Source: DATHVR01 sp035461175 (lineage in GTDB: Bacteria > Actinomycetota > Acidimicrobiia > Spongiisociales > ZC4RG35). Taken from it: a stretch of 34,905 nt of DNA. Below the pieces are notes generated by a model. It saw only the letters and a program-made list of their open reading frames with translations, searched no databases and was not told the DNA's origin. Shown in pieces: positions 7,359-14,868 of this stretch. The position numbers and the translations under genes were made by a program. Location of the stretch: assembly GCA_035461175.1 (NCBI GenBank), contig DATHVR010000060.1, positions 1 to 34,905 on the forward strand, in the 5' to 3' direction. Numbering within the stretch: position 1 is the stretch's first letter; every line of letters begins with the position of its first letter.

Positions 7359-8984
7359 ATGAGAAAGGGCACCATCCGATCACGGTGGCGCCGGGGGGTG
7401 AGAAACGCCGCTTGGCGCCGGAGGACTCCGCTCGGAGTCCTCCTAGTCACGGGGCTGGTGCTCATTCCCCTTCCCGGGTTGGCTGTTGATTCCGCCGAGT
7501 TTGAGAACCTCCTAGAAGAAGAGGTGCCCGTCCTTCTCGACAAGTACGGTGTTCCGGGGTCGGTGGTTTCGTTCATCGCCGAAGGAGACGTGGCCTGGAC
7601 CAACGCATATGGGCTGGCCGATCTCGAAACCGGCACGGCCATGAGCCCCGAAATGCTCTTCGAGTTTGGTTCCTGTGGCAAGATCCTGACGGCTTGGGCG
7701 ACGATGAAGCTGGTCGAGCGAGGGGTCATCGAGCTCGACACGCCGGCCAACGATTACCTGGATCGTTTGCAGATCGAGTCGACCCGGTACGATCCCAGCG
7801 GAGTCACGGTCCGGCGGCTTCTCAGCCACACGGCCGGTCTGGGCATCCACGGGTATGTCGACTTCAGCCCCAGGCGGGCGAATCCCCCCGATCCGGTCGA
7901 GGCTCTCCAGGGGGCACATCTGCTGGAGGGGATCGTTGAGACCCTGGCGCCCGGCGGAGTGTCATTTGGGCGCATCGGCCTCGTGCAAGATCCCGGAGTT
8001 GGCTACCGCTACTCAGGAGCCGGATATGGCGTGCTCCAGCTCCTGATCGAGGACGTGACCGGTGAACCCTTTGACACGTTCGTGCGACGGGAGATCACCG
8101 ACCCAATAGGTGCCACAAGCCTGCGGTGGGAGTGGACGTCTGCGCTCGAGGCACGCGCTCCCACTCCGTACGGCGAGGAGGGCCAAGCCCTGGAGCATCG
8201 CCAACTCGCCATCCACGGGATCGGGAGCGAGCTTGGGACGGTGGCAGACTTCGCCCATTTCCTGGCAGCAACAGCGGAAGGCCCCAATGGTGAGCAGCCG
8301 GGCCGCGGGGTGCTGACCCCACAAACAATCGAGACAATGCTCACACCGGTGTCGGAGGCCGGCTCCGATCAGGGTCTGGGGTATCCGCTGGGGTGGCTCA
8401 ACGGCCACCGGTCCGTCTCCCACGGAGGCCGCAACATTGGCTGGGAGGCGTTCTTCATACTCGACACCGTGACTGGCAACGGCTTCGTGGTCGCGTCGGC
8501 GTCCAACCGGGCCGGGCCGCTTCACGATGCGATCACCGATCTGTTCCTCGATACAGCCTATGGACCTGGTATCCGTGTGGGTTCGGCGCCGCTCCCCGCA
8601 CTTGAACCCCTGTCATGGGTTTTCCTCATCATCAGCCTTGGCCTGTCCGCCATGATTGGGCTGGGCCTCTTTCGTTTCCTCCGAGAGGTGCGATCCGGAC
8701 GACGTGGACGAGTCCACCCGCCCAGCCGGCTCAGCCTGCTGCGCGCTCTTCCCTGGGTCCTCGCCCTGCTGTTCGGGTGGTACACGCTCTATTCGCCGTT
8801 GGCTCTATATCTCCCCGCCTGGTTTCCCGACCTATGGCCGACGAGGGGAGGTGCCGTACTCATGGGCACCCTGATAGCCGGCCTCGCTCTCAGGGTCGCG
8901 ACTGCCTACTACCCGCGCCGGTCTGGGGGTGCGACATCGGCTCAATCTGGGCCGAGCTCCACCATGGCGGTTGATCGGATGTGA
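7359..8984 (+). CDS. Membrane-anchored serine hydrolase, class C beta-lactamase/esterase-like (PF00144)
   Basis: From ATG 7359 the protein has 541 residues; ATG 7329 is also in frame. A basic N-terminus (residues 1-23) and hydrophobic LGVLLVTGLVLIPLPGLA form a signal peptide or anchor. The serine-hydrolase domain, about residues 45-400, keeps the SxxK dyad as SCGK (S105, K108). The YxN motif appears as YSG (Y218), and a C-terminal HGG (H355) matches the usual HxG element. Three TM segments follow, at about residues 410-435, 460-490 and 505-525. The fold includes class C beta-lactamases, D,D-peptidases and esterases; Gly in place of Asn in the second motif argues more for an esterase or peptidase than an efficient beta-lactamase. 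The domain should face the outside of the cell membrane. Substrate unknown. Confidence 0.88.
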   Translation: MRKGTIRSRWRRGVRNAAWRRRTPLGVLLVTGLVLIPLPGLAVDSAEFENLLEEEVPVLLDKYGVPGSVVSFIAEGDVAWTNAYGLADLETGTAMSPEMLFEFGSCGKILTAWATMKLVERGVIELDTPANDYLDRLQIESTRYDPSGVTVRRLLSHTAGLGIHGYVDFSPRRANPPDPVEALQGAHLLEGIVETLAPGGVSFGRIGLVQDPGVGYRYSGAGYGVLQLLIEDVTGEPFDTFVRREITDPIGATSLRWEWTSALEARAPTPYGEEGQALEHRQLAIHGIGSELGTVADFAHFLAATAEGPNGEQPGRGVLTPQTIETMLTPVSEAGSDQGLGYPLGWLNGHRSVSHGGRNIGWEAFFILDTVTGNGFVVASASNRAGPLHDAITDLFLDTAYGPGIRVGSAPLPALEPLSWVFLIISLGLSAMIGLGLFRFLREVRSGRRGRVHPPSRLSLLRALPWVLALLFGWYTLYSPLALYLPAWFPDLWPTRGGAVLMGTLIAGLALRVATAYYPRRSGGATSAQSGPSSTMAVDRM

Positions 8985-9033
8985 GAAAGGAAATCTCATC
9001 CGTCCACTCGGATGGTCCTCACCAGAAGTAGAA

Positions 9034-9052
9034 CCGGGTTCCACCGACCCGG
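9034..9052 (+). terminator. Short hairpin after the serine hydrolase gene
   Basis: CCGGGT (9034-9039) and ACCCGG (9047-9052) form a perfect six-bp stem with a seven-base loop, 50 bp after the hydrolase stop codon. There is no T tract. It could be a weak terminator, or part of the untranslated region of the next gene. Confidence 0.3.
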
Positions 9053-9088
9053 GCCAGCTTCGGCGAGGTTGAGTCCGGTTAGTCTCCG

Positions 9089-10270
9089 GTGATTGTGGAC
9101 GGTCCGCCTTCGGTATCCCAACGCCATCCCGACTCCCGACTACGCCAAGAGATCGAGGCCTGGTTTGCCGCTCATGGAGTTCCGCAGCTGATCGCCGACT
9201 ACACGACGGAACGCCGAATGGACGCGAGAGCGCGTCCGTTGATCGTCATCTGGCTCGTGGTGGGCTCGCTGCTCTGGTGGGGTTCGGGTTCGGATTGGGG
9301 CCTCGGCGCCAACCTGGCCGGTGTGGCCAGTCTCTTCGCCATAATGGCTCTGGGAGTTGCAGGAGTCCGCGCGGCTCTTGCCCGACCTATGTGGTGGAGC
9401 GACGGGCGGCTGCACACGCTCGACGCTTTTGTCCTCGGCGCCTTGGTAGGTAGCTATTCAGGAGTAATCGAGGCGTCGTGGATGATCGGGCTGGCTGATG
9501 GACGCAACCTGATGATCGGGCTTGGAGCGATCTACCTATGGGTTGGCCTAGGGCTGGGCAGCATCGCGCGATGGAGCCTGGGCCGGCTGAGGGATGAGCT
9601 GGCGAGAATCGCCAGCTTGCTCGGTCGGACGCTGCCGACGCTCCTGATCTTGGTTTTGTTTCTGATGTTTGCGGCCGAACTCTGGGAGGCAGCTCACTCC
9701 CTCTCCGGTTCCGAGCTTGTGGCGGTGATCGTGTTGCTCGTCATCATCGCCACGGTGCTCGTGGCAACCTCCTTCCGATCCGAGATGTCCGCCACCGAGA
9801 GCGCCGGCTGGGAGGAACTAGAGGGGCTGGCTCTCCCCACTCCGGCCCAACCGCTGAGTGGATTCCGACCCCTCACTGCTCCCCCTCCACTGTCGAGGAG
9901 GGAGCGCCTGAACCTCGGTGCTCTGGTCCTCATCGGACAGCTCATACAGTCGATCTTTGTCGCCGTGATCGTCTCGGTTCTTCTGGTACTGGTCGGGCTG
10001 CTGGCGTTTCCTCCGGATCTGCTCGCCAGATGGATGGATGGATCGGTGACCGAAATCGTCACCTACACGGTGCTCGGCGAGAACCGGGTCCTCTCCAGCG
10101 AACTGCTCAAGGTCTCTTGCCTGCTGGGAAGCGTGGTCGGGCTGTATTTCACAGGCCTATCGATCACGGATTCCGCCTACCGCAGTGCTCACTTCGAAGG
10201 GATGCTGGTCGAGATGCGCCAACTCATTGCCGCCCGCGCCTACTACCGGGCCGTCCTCGTCGACGTTTGA
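9089..10270 (+). CDS. Large integral membrane protein of unknown function
   Basis: A 393-residue protein beginning at GTG 9089 (GTG 9095 is also possible). A cytoplasmic N-terminal region of about 50 residues contains EIEAWFAAHGVPQLIADYTT and then MDARARPL. I recall similar N-termini in uncharacterised actinobacterial membrane proteins, but cannot give a domain name. Hydrophobic segments follow at about residues 50-66, 70-92, 112-135, 142-162, 182-202 and 210-230. A polar, proline-rich cytoplasmic linker (about 232-275) precedes two more near 280-310 and 345-362. No catalytic motif is seen. Its stop is only three bases from the stop of the small convergent gene on the other strand, so the two transcripts must overlap. 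Confidence 0.75.
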   Translation: MIVDGPPSVSQRHPDSRLRQEIEAWFAAHGVPQLIADYTTERRMDARARPLIVIWLVVGSLLWWGSGSDWGLGANLAGVASLFAIMALGVAGVRAALARPMWWSDGRLHTLDAFVLGALVGSYSGVIEASWMIGLADGRNLMIGLGAIYLWVGLGLGSIARWSLGRLRDELARIASLLGRTLPTLLILVLFLMFAAELWEAAHSLSGSELVAVIVLLVIIATVLVATSFRSEMSATESAGWEELEGLALPTPAQPLSGFRPLTAPPPLSRRERLNLGALVLIGQLIQSIFVAVIVSVLLVLVGLLAFPPDLLARWMDGSVTEIVTYTVLGENRVLSSELLKVSCLLGSVVGLYFTGLSITDSAYRSAHFEGMLVEMRQLIAARAYYRAVLVDV

Positions 10271-10273
10271 GGG

Positions 10274-10429
10274 TTAAGCCGAGCCGGGACGGCGTGCGAC
10301 GAAGACGGCTGCCAAAACCGCCACCACCGCGAGGATGAGGTAGATCGTCCCGGCGTCCATTGTGAAGTTGAGGACGAGAAGGACGACGGCGGCGGCCACC
10401 AGCAGGGCGACCAGGGTTCTGTTACTCAT
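10274..10429 (-). CDS. 51-residue two-TM membrane protein
   Basis: The minus-strand frame from ATG 10427-10429 to TAA 10274-10276 encodes 51 residues. Two hydrophobic helices (TLVALLVAAAVVLLVLNF and TIYLILAVVAVLAAVFVA) are joined by a short turn, TMDAG, and the C-terminus is basic (RRPGSA). This helix-turn-helix membrane hairpin pattern and the clean start and stop suggest a real small gene. No strong ribosome binding site is seen. It is convergent with the preceding membrane protein gene, leaving three bases between the stops. Function unknown. Confidence 0.6.
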   Translation of the reverse strand: MSNRTLVALLVAAAVVLLVLNFTMDAGTIYLILAVVAVLAAVFVARRPGSA

Positions 10430-10626
10430 GACGGTGGACTATCGCTGACCGGGGGTAGCGATGCTCCAGAAGGGGCCACTGTTTCAGCTAAAGGGATTGT
10501 CCGAAAGCCGAAGCAGGGAGGTGGGCTGAACTGTCGACGGCCCGCGTCGGTTGATGTCGATGACAGGCTCACCCGTAACGCCTCCGGAACGCTCCTTGCC
10601 GTTGAATGTGGACAAGGAGGTTCAAC

Positions 10627-11067
10627 ATGTCCCGATCTCTGCGGACTGCCCGATCGTCGGCCATCGCGTACACCGTGACATTCGCCGCCGGGAGCTATCT
10701 CTCGATCAAGCGTGGATATCCTGCCCGGGCCCTCGGGATCGATGTGGGATCCGATGCGAGACGGGGCGTCCTTGGCGGTCTCGGTGCGGGTCTCGCCGCC
10801 CCCTGGAGCCTGATGGTGCCGATGTGGGTGTCGCTCGGCGTGGCCCCGAGGGCGGGGGTAAGCGGCCGGCGGGCCCGAGCCGCACTCGCCTTTCTGTCGG
10901 CCCTGTTCCTCGCCGGGTCTGTCAGCGAGCCGCTGAGTCATCGGATCGTGACTCGAGACCTGCCGCCGGCCGACACCCTGGTGGCGGTGGCCAACATCGC
11001 GGTTCCGATCGTCATGCTGGCTGGGGCACTCGGCTCGCTGGTTGACGGCGACGGAGAGAGCTCATGA
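10627..11067 (+). CDS. Four-TM membrane protein, first gene of the cupredoxin operon
   Basis: This 146-residue protein starts at ATG 10627, preceded by AAGGAGG at ideal spacing, which rules out the in-frame upstream start at 10606. It has four hydrophobic stretches: about residues 13-27, 48-75, 88-104 and 118-140. I do not recognise a family. Its stop overlaps the ATG of the cupredoxin gene by four bases (11064-11067), so the two are co-translated and probably function together in the membrane. No metal-binding motif of its own is visible apart from a single SHR histidine. Confidence 0.8.
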   Translation: MSRSLRTARSSAIAYTVTFAAGSYLSIKRGYPARALGIDVGSDARRGVLGGLGAGLAAPWSLMVPMWVSLGVAPRAGVSGRRARAALAFLSALFLAGSVSEPLSHRIVTRDLPPADTLVAVANIAVPIVMLAGALGSLVDGDGESS

Positions 11068-11816
11068 CGGCTGTCACCACGGCTGATACGAACACCGGAG
11101 AGCGATCCGATCAGGGCTTGACCTGGGGTCGGCTGGTGTTCATCGCCGGCGCCCTCGCCGCGGTGGCGGTGGGGCTGGTTTCGCTGGGTCTCGGCGACCT
11201 CGAGGGAGGGGCTGTGGCCCTGGGCTTCGCCCTGGCCACCTGGCTCACGCGAGTGCGCACAGGCGCCGTCGGGGCAATCGGGGTGGCTCTCGTCGGCGCC
11301 ATCACCTTCGCATTCATGCTGACCGCGGCAATCACCAACATCCGGGAGGGTTCGCCGATGTCGGCCGTTCTGATCTCGGCGCTCATGGCCGCGACCTCCC
11401 TGCTCGCCCTCATCGCCGCAATAGGGTTCTTGATCGACCGGGCCTTCAGATTGGCCTCCGGCCCCTGGGTCGGGGTGGGCGTGTCTGTGTTGATACTGGG
11501 AGGCCTGGTGGTCTGGGGGACGGCCATCCCTCGCGTCGGCATCGAAGCCGGGGGCATCATCCTCGTGTCCAAGAACATGGGGTTTTCGGAGAGCGAGCTG
11601 AGAGTCGACGGGGGAGAGGTATCGGTCACAATGAAGAACAACGATCTGTTCTGGCACACCTTCACGATCGAGGAACTCGGGGTGGATATCCGTGTCCCGG
11701 TGGGCGCCACCCTGGGGGCGTCGTTCGAGGCACCTCCCGGCGAATACGAGTTCGTCTGTGCCATTCCCGGGCATGTCGAGGCCGGAATGGTGGGGACGCT
11801 GACCGTCGAAGGCTGA
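11064..11816 (+). CDS. Five-TM protein with extracytoplasmic cupredoxin domain
   Basis: The 250-residue protein has five TM segments (about residues 21-43, 49-61, 67-90, 99-124 and 133-155), which puts the C-terminal domain outside. Residues 160-250 form a plastocyanin/azurin-like fold. All four type 1 copper ligands are present: H198 (WHTF), C232 (FVCAIPGH), H237 and M242. The C-x4-H-x4-M spacing is classical. It should bind copper and move single electrons, or handle copper at the outer face. The polytopic anchor is unusual, since most cupredoxins are soluble or singly anchored. Translation is coupled to the upstream membrane protein, a likely partner. Redox partner unknown. Confidence 0.88.
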   Translation: MTAVTTADTNTGERSDQGLTWGRLVFIAGALAAVAVGLVSLGLGDLEGGAVALGFALATWLTRVRTGAVGAIGVALVGAITFAFMLTAAITNIREGSPMSAVLISALMAATSLLALIAAIGFLIDRAFRLASGPWVGVGVSVLILGGLVVWGTAIPRVGIEAGGIILVSKNMGFSESELRVDGGEVSVTMKNNDLFWHTFTIEELGVDIRVPVGATLGASFEAPPGEYEFVCAIPGHVEAGMVGTLTVEG

Positions 11817-11888
11817 CTCCCGGTCCCACGCGGGTAGGGGGCTAAGCGGGTGCCCCGCAGTCTGAGCCAATCAGGGGAAGAGGTGACC

Positions 11889-11924
11889 GGTTACCTCCCA
11901 CCCGAATTGATTGAGGGGGTAACC
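11889..11924 (+). terminator. Hairpin downstream of the cupredoxin gene
   Basis: GGTTACC (11889-11895) pairs perfectly with GGTAACC (11918-11924), and CCC/GGG can extend the stem after a bulged T. It lies 73 bp after the cupredoxin stop and upstream of the broken hydrolase gene. With no T tract it may be a terminator or a structured leader. Confidence 0.35.
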
Positions 11925-12026
11925 CGCCTCGTCTCAGAGCCGATCGGCGCTATACGACCGGCGAAATCGTCGGGACGATGTCTGGGCTTCGACGGATCTC
12001 GCCCACGGGCGAAAGGGAGGTCGTCC

Positions 12027-12539
12027 ATGACCACGCGGCACACCGCCACCGTTGTCAGTCCGGCTCCCGGTCGGCAACATTCTCCCAGGTTCGGTCGGAC
12101 TCGACGTGCCGTCTTGTGGGTTAACTGGTGCCGTGCTCGCCGGGGCAGCACTGGTCCTGGCCGGCATCGCGCTCCTCGACGCACGTGACCGGCGCCGGCC
12201 CCCGCCCGGTGAGCTGATCCAGCTGCCCGATGGTCGGAGGCTGCACCTCCAGATCAGCGGCGTGGAAACACGGCGGGCCCAGCCAAATATGACACGGTGG
12301 TTGCCTACGACCGGCCCGGCTACGGGTGGAGTACGCCGGCTGATGGCCCGACCAACGCCACCGCCACCGTTGACGACCTCTACGAAGCCCTGACGGCGCG
12401 CGCATTGGAGGCCGACGCCTCAGAACGCAGCCAGTTTGACAGAGGACGGCTGCCGTGTACTCTCGATGGTGCTGCCGAAGATGCGCAGTGCTGCCCGAGA
12501 CCCCGGCGGCCGATCCACCGAGTGGAAGGGCCCCCGTAA
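12027..12539 (+). pseudogene. Alpha/beta-hydrolase with N-terminal TM, frameshifted and deleted
   Basis: ATG 12027 follows GGGAGG at good spacing and opens MTTRHTATVVSPAPGRQHSP. Near 12118-12130 the protein moves to another frame: AVLAGAALVLAGIALLDARD, a TM segment, then PPPGELIQLPDGRRLHLQIS, the usual first strand of membrane-anchored alpha/beta-hydrolases. The sequence then jumps to a third frame at about 12280, VVAYDRPGYGWSTPADGP followed by VDDLYEALT, skipping the oxyanion-loop region. The catalytic GxSxG and everything after it are absent. At least two frame changes and two deletions make it non-functional as a hydrolase. The last frame ends in TAATG, overlapping the STAS gene start, so that stretch may persist as that gene's upstream reading frame. 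Confidence 0.65.
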
Positions 12540-12883
12540 TGTCTGTGCAGACCCCGTACCCCACCGAGTACGTCCCTCCCGCAGTCCCGTTTGTCGTTGC
12601 TCCGAGACTCGACGGCGACCTACTCACGATGGCCATCGTCGGCGAACTCGACATCGCAACCGCCAACCTCCTCGAGGAAGCTCAGCGCTCCGTGCAAGGC
12701 AGTTACCGGGCCCTTCGCTACGAACTGGCCGGCCTCGCCTTCATGGACTCAGGCGGTCTGCGGGCGCTGCTCGCACCTGCCAACGGCCAGGTTCCCATCA
12801 GCGAGATATCGATCACCCACCCAACACGCGCCGTCCGGCGGCTTCTCGAACTCAGGGATCTGCTGGGAATGATCGCCGAATGA
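12539..12883 (+). CDS. STAS-domain anti-anti-sigma factor (SpoIIAA/RsbV-like)
   Basis: A 114-residue single STAS domain. The core reads LTMAIVGELDIATANLLEEA, then LRYELAGLAFMDSGGLRALL. The serine in MDSGGL is at the position phosphorylated by anti-sigma kinases in SpoIIAA and RsbV. In partner switching the unphosphorylated protein traps an anti-sigma kinase and frees a sigma factor. The start is ATG 12539, inside TAATG, with GGAAGGG eight bases upstream. The next genes are two GAF-ANTAR regulators and, further on, a SpoIIE-type phosphatase that could dephosphorylate such a protein. No kinase or sigma factor is in the window, so partners must lie elsewhere. Confidence 0.88.
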   Translation: MSVQTPYPTEYVPPAVPFVVAPRLDGDLLTMAIVGELDIATANLLEEAQRSVQGSYRALRYELAGLAFMDSGGLRALLAPANGQVPISEISITHPTRAVRRLLELRDLLGMIAE

Positions 12884-13013
12884 CAATGCAGATGGTTCTT
12901 GAGCGGCACGACGTTCTCTGAGGAGTGGCAAGCCGAAATGCTCAATTGGCGGACCATCTGATGTTGGGCGGCTCAGACGGCTCCATGCCGCTCTCGTATT
13001 GGCGGCGTCACGT

Positions 13014-13730
13014 ATGAGCAACACCGAGCGAGCTGCGCGCGTGGCGTCGACGTTCGCTAGCTATCGGCGTGCCAATGGGACCTACTGTTCGGCGAGTGCC
13101 GACCTGCTTCGGGTCGCTTCAGTCGGTGTGACCTTGATGAGCGCCCGTCACAATGGCCCGGTCTGCCACTCGGACGAACGGTCCCTCGCTCTTGACGAGC
13201 TGCAGTTCTCGCTGGGGGAAGGCCCGAGTCTCGACGCCTTCGCCATGCATGAAACGATCCTCGAACCGGATCTAGAAAACGCCCAATCGGCTCGATGGCC
13301 CATCTTCAGCGCGACCGCTCTCGAGCTCGGCACGCGTGGGGTATTCGCCTTGCCACTGAACGCCGGCACGAGATGCATTGGAGTGATGACCCTCTATCAC
13401 GACGTCGCCGGGGCATTGTCCTCCGAACAGCGGGCAGATGGCCGGGTGGTGGCTGACGAGGTCGCCCGGTCGATGCTGGAGGCCCAGTTGGGCAACGACA
13501 CGGATCTGCTGTCAGCCGAGTTGGACGATGCCGCCAGTCACCGGGCCGAGGTTCACCAGGCGTCAGGGATGGTCGCCGTGCAACTCGGAGTGGCGGTCGC
13601 CGACGCCGCCGCACGGCTACGGGCGTACGCCTATGCCGAGAATCGTTCCGTGGTCGAGGTGGCACGGGACATCGTCGGACGACGCCTGCGACTCGTCGAC
13701 GATGGGCTTACGACCGAGAGCGGGCAGTAA
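13014..13730 (+). CDS. GAF-ANTAR domain RNA-binding regulator (first of pair)
   Basis: From ATG 13014 the protein has 238 residues. A GAF sensory domain covers about residues 20-150, with LQFSLGEGPSLDAF and the strand pair GVFALPLNAGTRCIGVMTLY. An ANTAR domain follows at about 172-225: AEVHQASGMVAVQLGVAVADAA, then LRAYAYAENRSVVEVARDIV. ANTAR domains bind paired RNA stem-loops and prevent transcription termination. The usual A-x-G-M motif is kept as QASGMVAVQLG. The GAF ligand is unknown. It is 31 bp upstream of a second GAF-ANTAR gene, and the two resemble each other, suggesting duplication. Confidence 0.88.
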   Translation: MSNTERAARVASTFASYRRANGTYCSASADLLRVASVGVTLMSARHNGPVCHSDERSLALDELQFSLGEGPSLDAFAMHETILEPDLENAQSARWPIFSATALELGTRGVFALPLNAGTRCIGVMTLYHDVAGALSSEQRADGRVVADEVARSMLEAQLGNDTDLLSAELDDAASHRAEVHQASGMVAVQLGVAVADAAARLRAYAYAENRSVVEVARDIVGRRLRLVDDGLTTESGQ

Positions 13731-13761
13731 TGTGGCACCGGGTCGACCCGAACGGAGGGCC

Positions 13762-14517
13762 ATGGCACGAGAAGACCTGATTGCGGACACCTTTGTTGGG
13801 ATCGTGGACTCGCTGGTGGACGATTTCGACATCATCGACATGCTGACAGGGCTCACCGTCGGCTGTGTCGATCTCGGTCTGGCGACGGCATCCGGGATCC
13901 TCCTCGCAGACGATCACGGCAAACTCCGCGTCATGGCAGCGTCGAACGAGCGAACGCATCTCCTGGAGTTGTTTCAGCTCCAGAACGATGAGGGGCCTTG
14001 CCTCGAGGCATTCTCGACAGGTGAGCCCGTGGCGCATCCGGACCTCACGGCCGCAGGCGATCGCTGGCCCGTCTTCGCTCCCGAGGCAGTGAGAGCCGGC
14101 TTTCACTCGGTGCATGCCTTTCCGCTTCGCTTGCGGAAGTCGGTGATCGGCGCAATGAATCTTTTTTCCGCAGAGGACCGTGACATCCGTGAACCGGGAT
14201 CGCATCTCGCCCAGGCACTAGCCGACGTTGCGAGCATCGCCATCCTCCAGGACCAGATGATCCGCCAGTCCGATCTCCGGGCTGGCCAACTCCAGCATGC
14301 TCTCGACAGCCGAGTGGCGATCGAACAAGCCAAGGGGATGCTGGCCGAACGGGCGCAGGTCGAAATGGACCAGGCGTTCGCCATGTTGCGGACGTACGCC
14401 CGATCCTCCCGGCTTCATCTCACCGCAGTCGCATTGCAGATTGTGGATGGCACCCTGGCGCTGGACGAGGTTGTCGCGGCCCTGCCGACCCGGGTCGGCG
14501 ACTCAACCCAAGCCTGA
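13762..14517 (+). CDS. GAF-ANTAR domain RNA-binding regulator (second of pair)
   Basis: A 251-residue protein starting at ATG 13762 with GGAGGG just upstream. The GAF domain spans about residues 20-165, with GILLADDHGKLRVMAAS, FQLQNDEGPCLEAF and HAFPLRLRKSVIGAMNLF. A helical linker leads to an ANTAR domain at about 185-240: LDSRVAIEQAKGMLAERAQV, then MLRTYARSSRLHLTAVAL. The canonical IEQAKGMLAE motif is intact, more so than in its upstream neighbour. It should act as a transcription antiterminator controlled by a GAF-bound signal. It probably shares a transcript with the preceding gene. Hairpins at 14568-14596 and 14634-14682 follow it. Confidence 0.92.
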   Translation: MAREDLIADTFVGIVDSLVDDFDIIDMLTGLTVGCVDLGLATASGILLADDHGKLRVMAASNERTHLLELFQLQNDEGPCLEAFSTGEPVAHPDLTAAGDRWPVFAPEAVRAGFHSVHAFPLRLRKSVIGAMNLFSAEDRDIREPGSHLAQALADVASIAILQDQMIRQSDLRAGQLQHALDSRVAIEQAKGMLAERAQVEMDQAFAMLRTYARSSRLHLTAVALQIVDGTLALDEVVAALPTRVGDSTQA

Positions 14518-14567
14518 GGTTTGCCCCCGGGCTTCCGTGTGCGAGGCCTACGCGAGCACTCGGCGCG

Positions 14568-14596
14568 GAAGATTCCGTTTAAGGGCGGAATCCTTC
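14568..14596 (+). terminator. Hairpin after the GAF-ANTAR operon
   Basis: GAAGATTCCG (14568-14577) pairs with CGGAATCCTTC (14586-14596), with one bulged C and an eight-base loop. It lies 51 bp beyond the second ANTAR gene stop and is the first of two hairpins in tandem. No T run follows, so a terminator role rests on position. Confidence 0.4.
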
Positions 14597-14633
14597 GGGG
14601 TATCGAAGCAACCGGGTGGAGGCGGGAAGGTTT

Positions 14634-14682
14634 GAGTCCCGGAACGGGTAAGGGGGAGGCGACGCCCTCCGTTCCGGGGCTC
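14634..14682 (+). repeat. G-rich-loop hairpin element, copy 1
   Basis: GAGTCCCGGAACGG (14634-14647) and CCGTTCCGGGGCTC (14669-14682) form a 14-bp stem with one G-T wobble; AGGG/CCCT can extend it inside. The loop strand contains GGGGGAGGCGACG. A diverged copy of the whole element, including the loop and the trailing CTCA...CTTCGTT, is at 23241-23305. It is in intergenic DNA after the ANTAR operon. It may be a terminator family, a REP-like element or an RNA element. Confidence 0.5.
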
Positions 14683-14810
14683 AGCCCTTCGTTTCGGTGG
14701 AGAGCGTGAGTACTCCCGGTTGACGCCGAGGCTCGTTAAAAGGCCTCCGGGTACCTCTTGGCGCGTCGCACCACACCCCGTGAGGCTGCATCTTATGGCA
14801 CGCTCAGGTG

Positions 14811-14836
14811 GGTTTTTCTTGGGGCGGTGCGGGTAA
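14811..14836 (+). promoter_or_regulatory. SigB/SigF-type stress promoter upstream of the CsbD-like gene
   Basis: GGTTT (14811-14815) and GGGTAA (14831-14836) are separated by 15 bases. This matches the GTTT-N14-17-GGGTA(T/A) pattern recognised by the SigB/SigF group in actinobacteria and Bacillus. A start about seven bases downstream leaves a leader of roughly 25 bases holding AGAGAGGA before ATG 14869. The gene it serves looks like CsbD, a known SigB-regulated product in Bacillus subtilis. Confidence 0.6.
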
Positions 14837-14868
14837 GACTGCAACACCGTAGAGAGAGGAACTCGAAG

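Noticed and set aside
14568..14682. The tandem hairpins after the ANTAR genes as an ANTAR RNA target
   Set aside because: Known targets are paired stems with six-base loops having A at position 1 and G at position 4. The first loop is TTTAAGGG and the second is long, so the match fails by eye.
14518..14868. A riboswitch upstream of the CsbD-like gene
   Set aside because: I compared the region with cobalamin and cyclic-di-AMP signatures from memory and found no consistent match; the promoter lies downstream of the hairpins.
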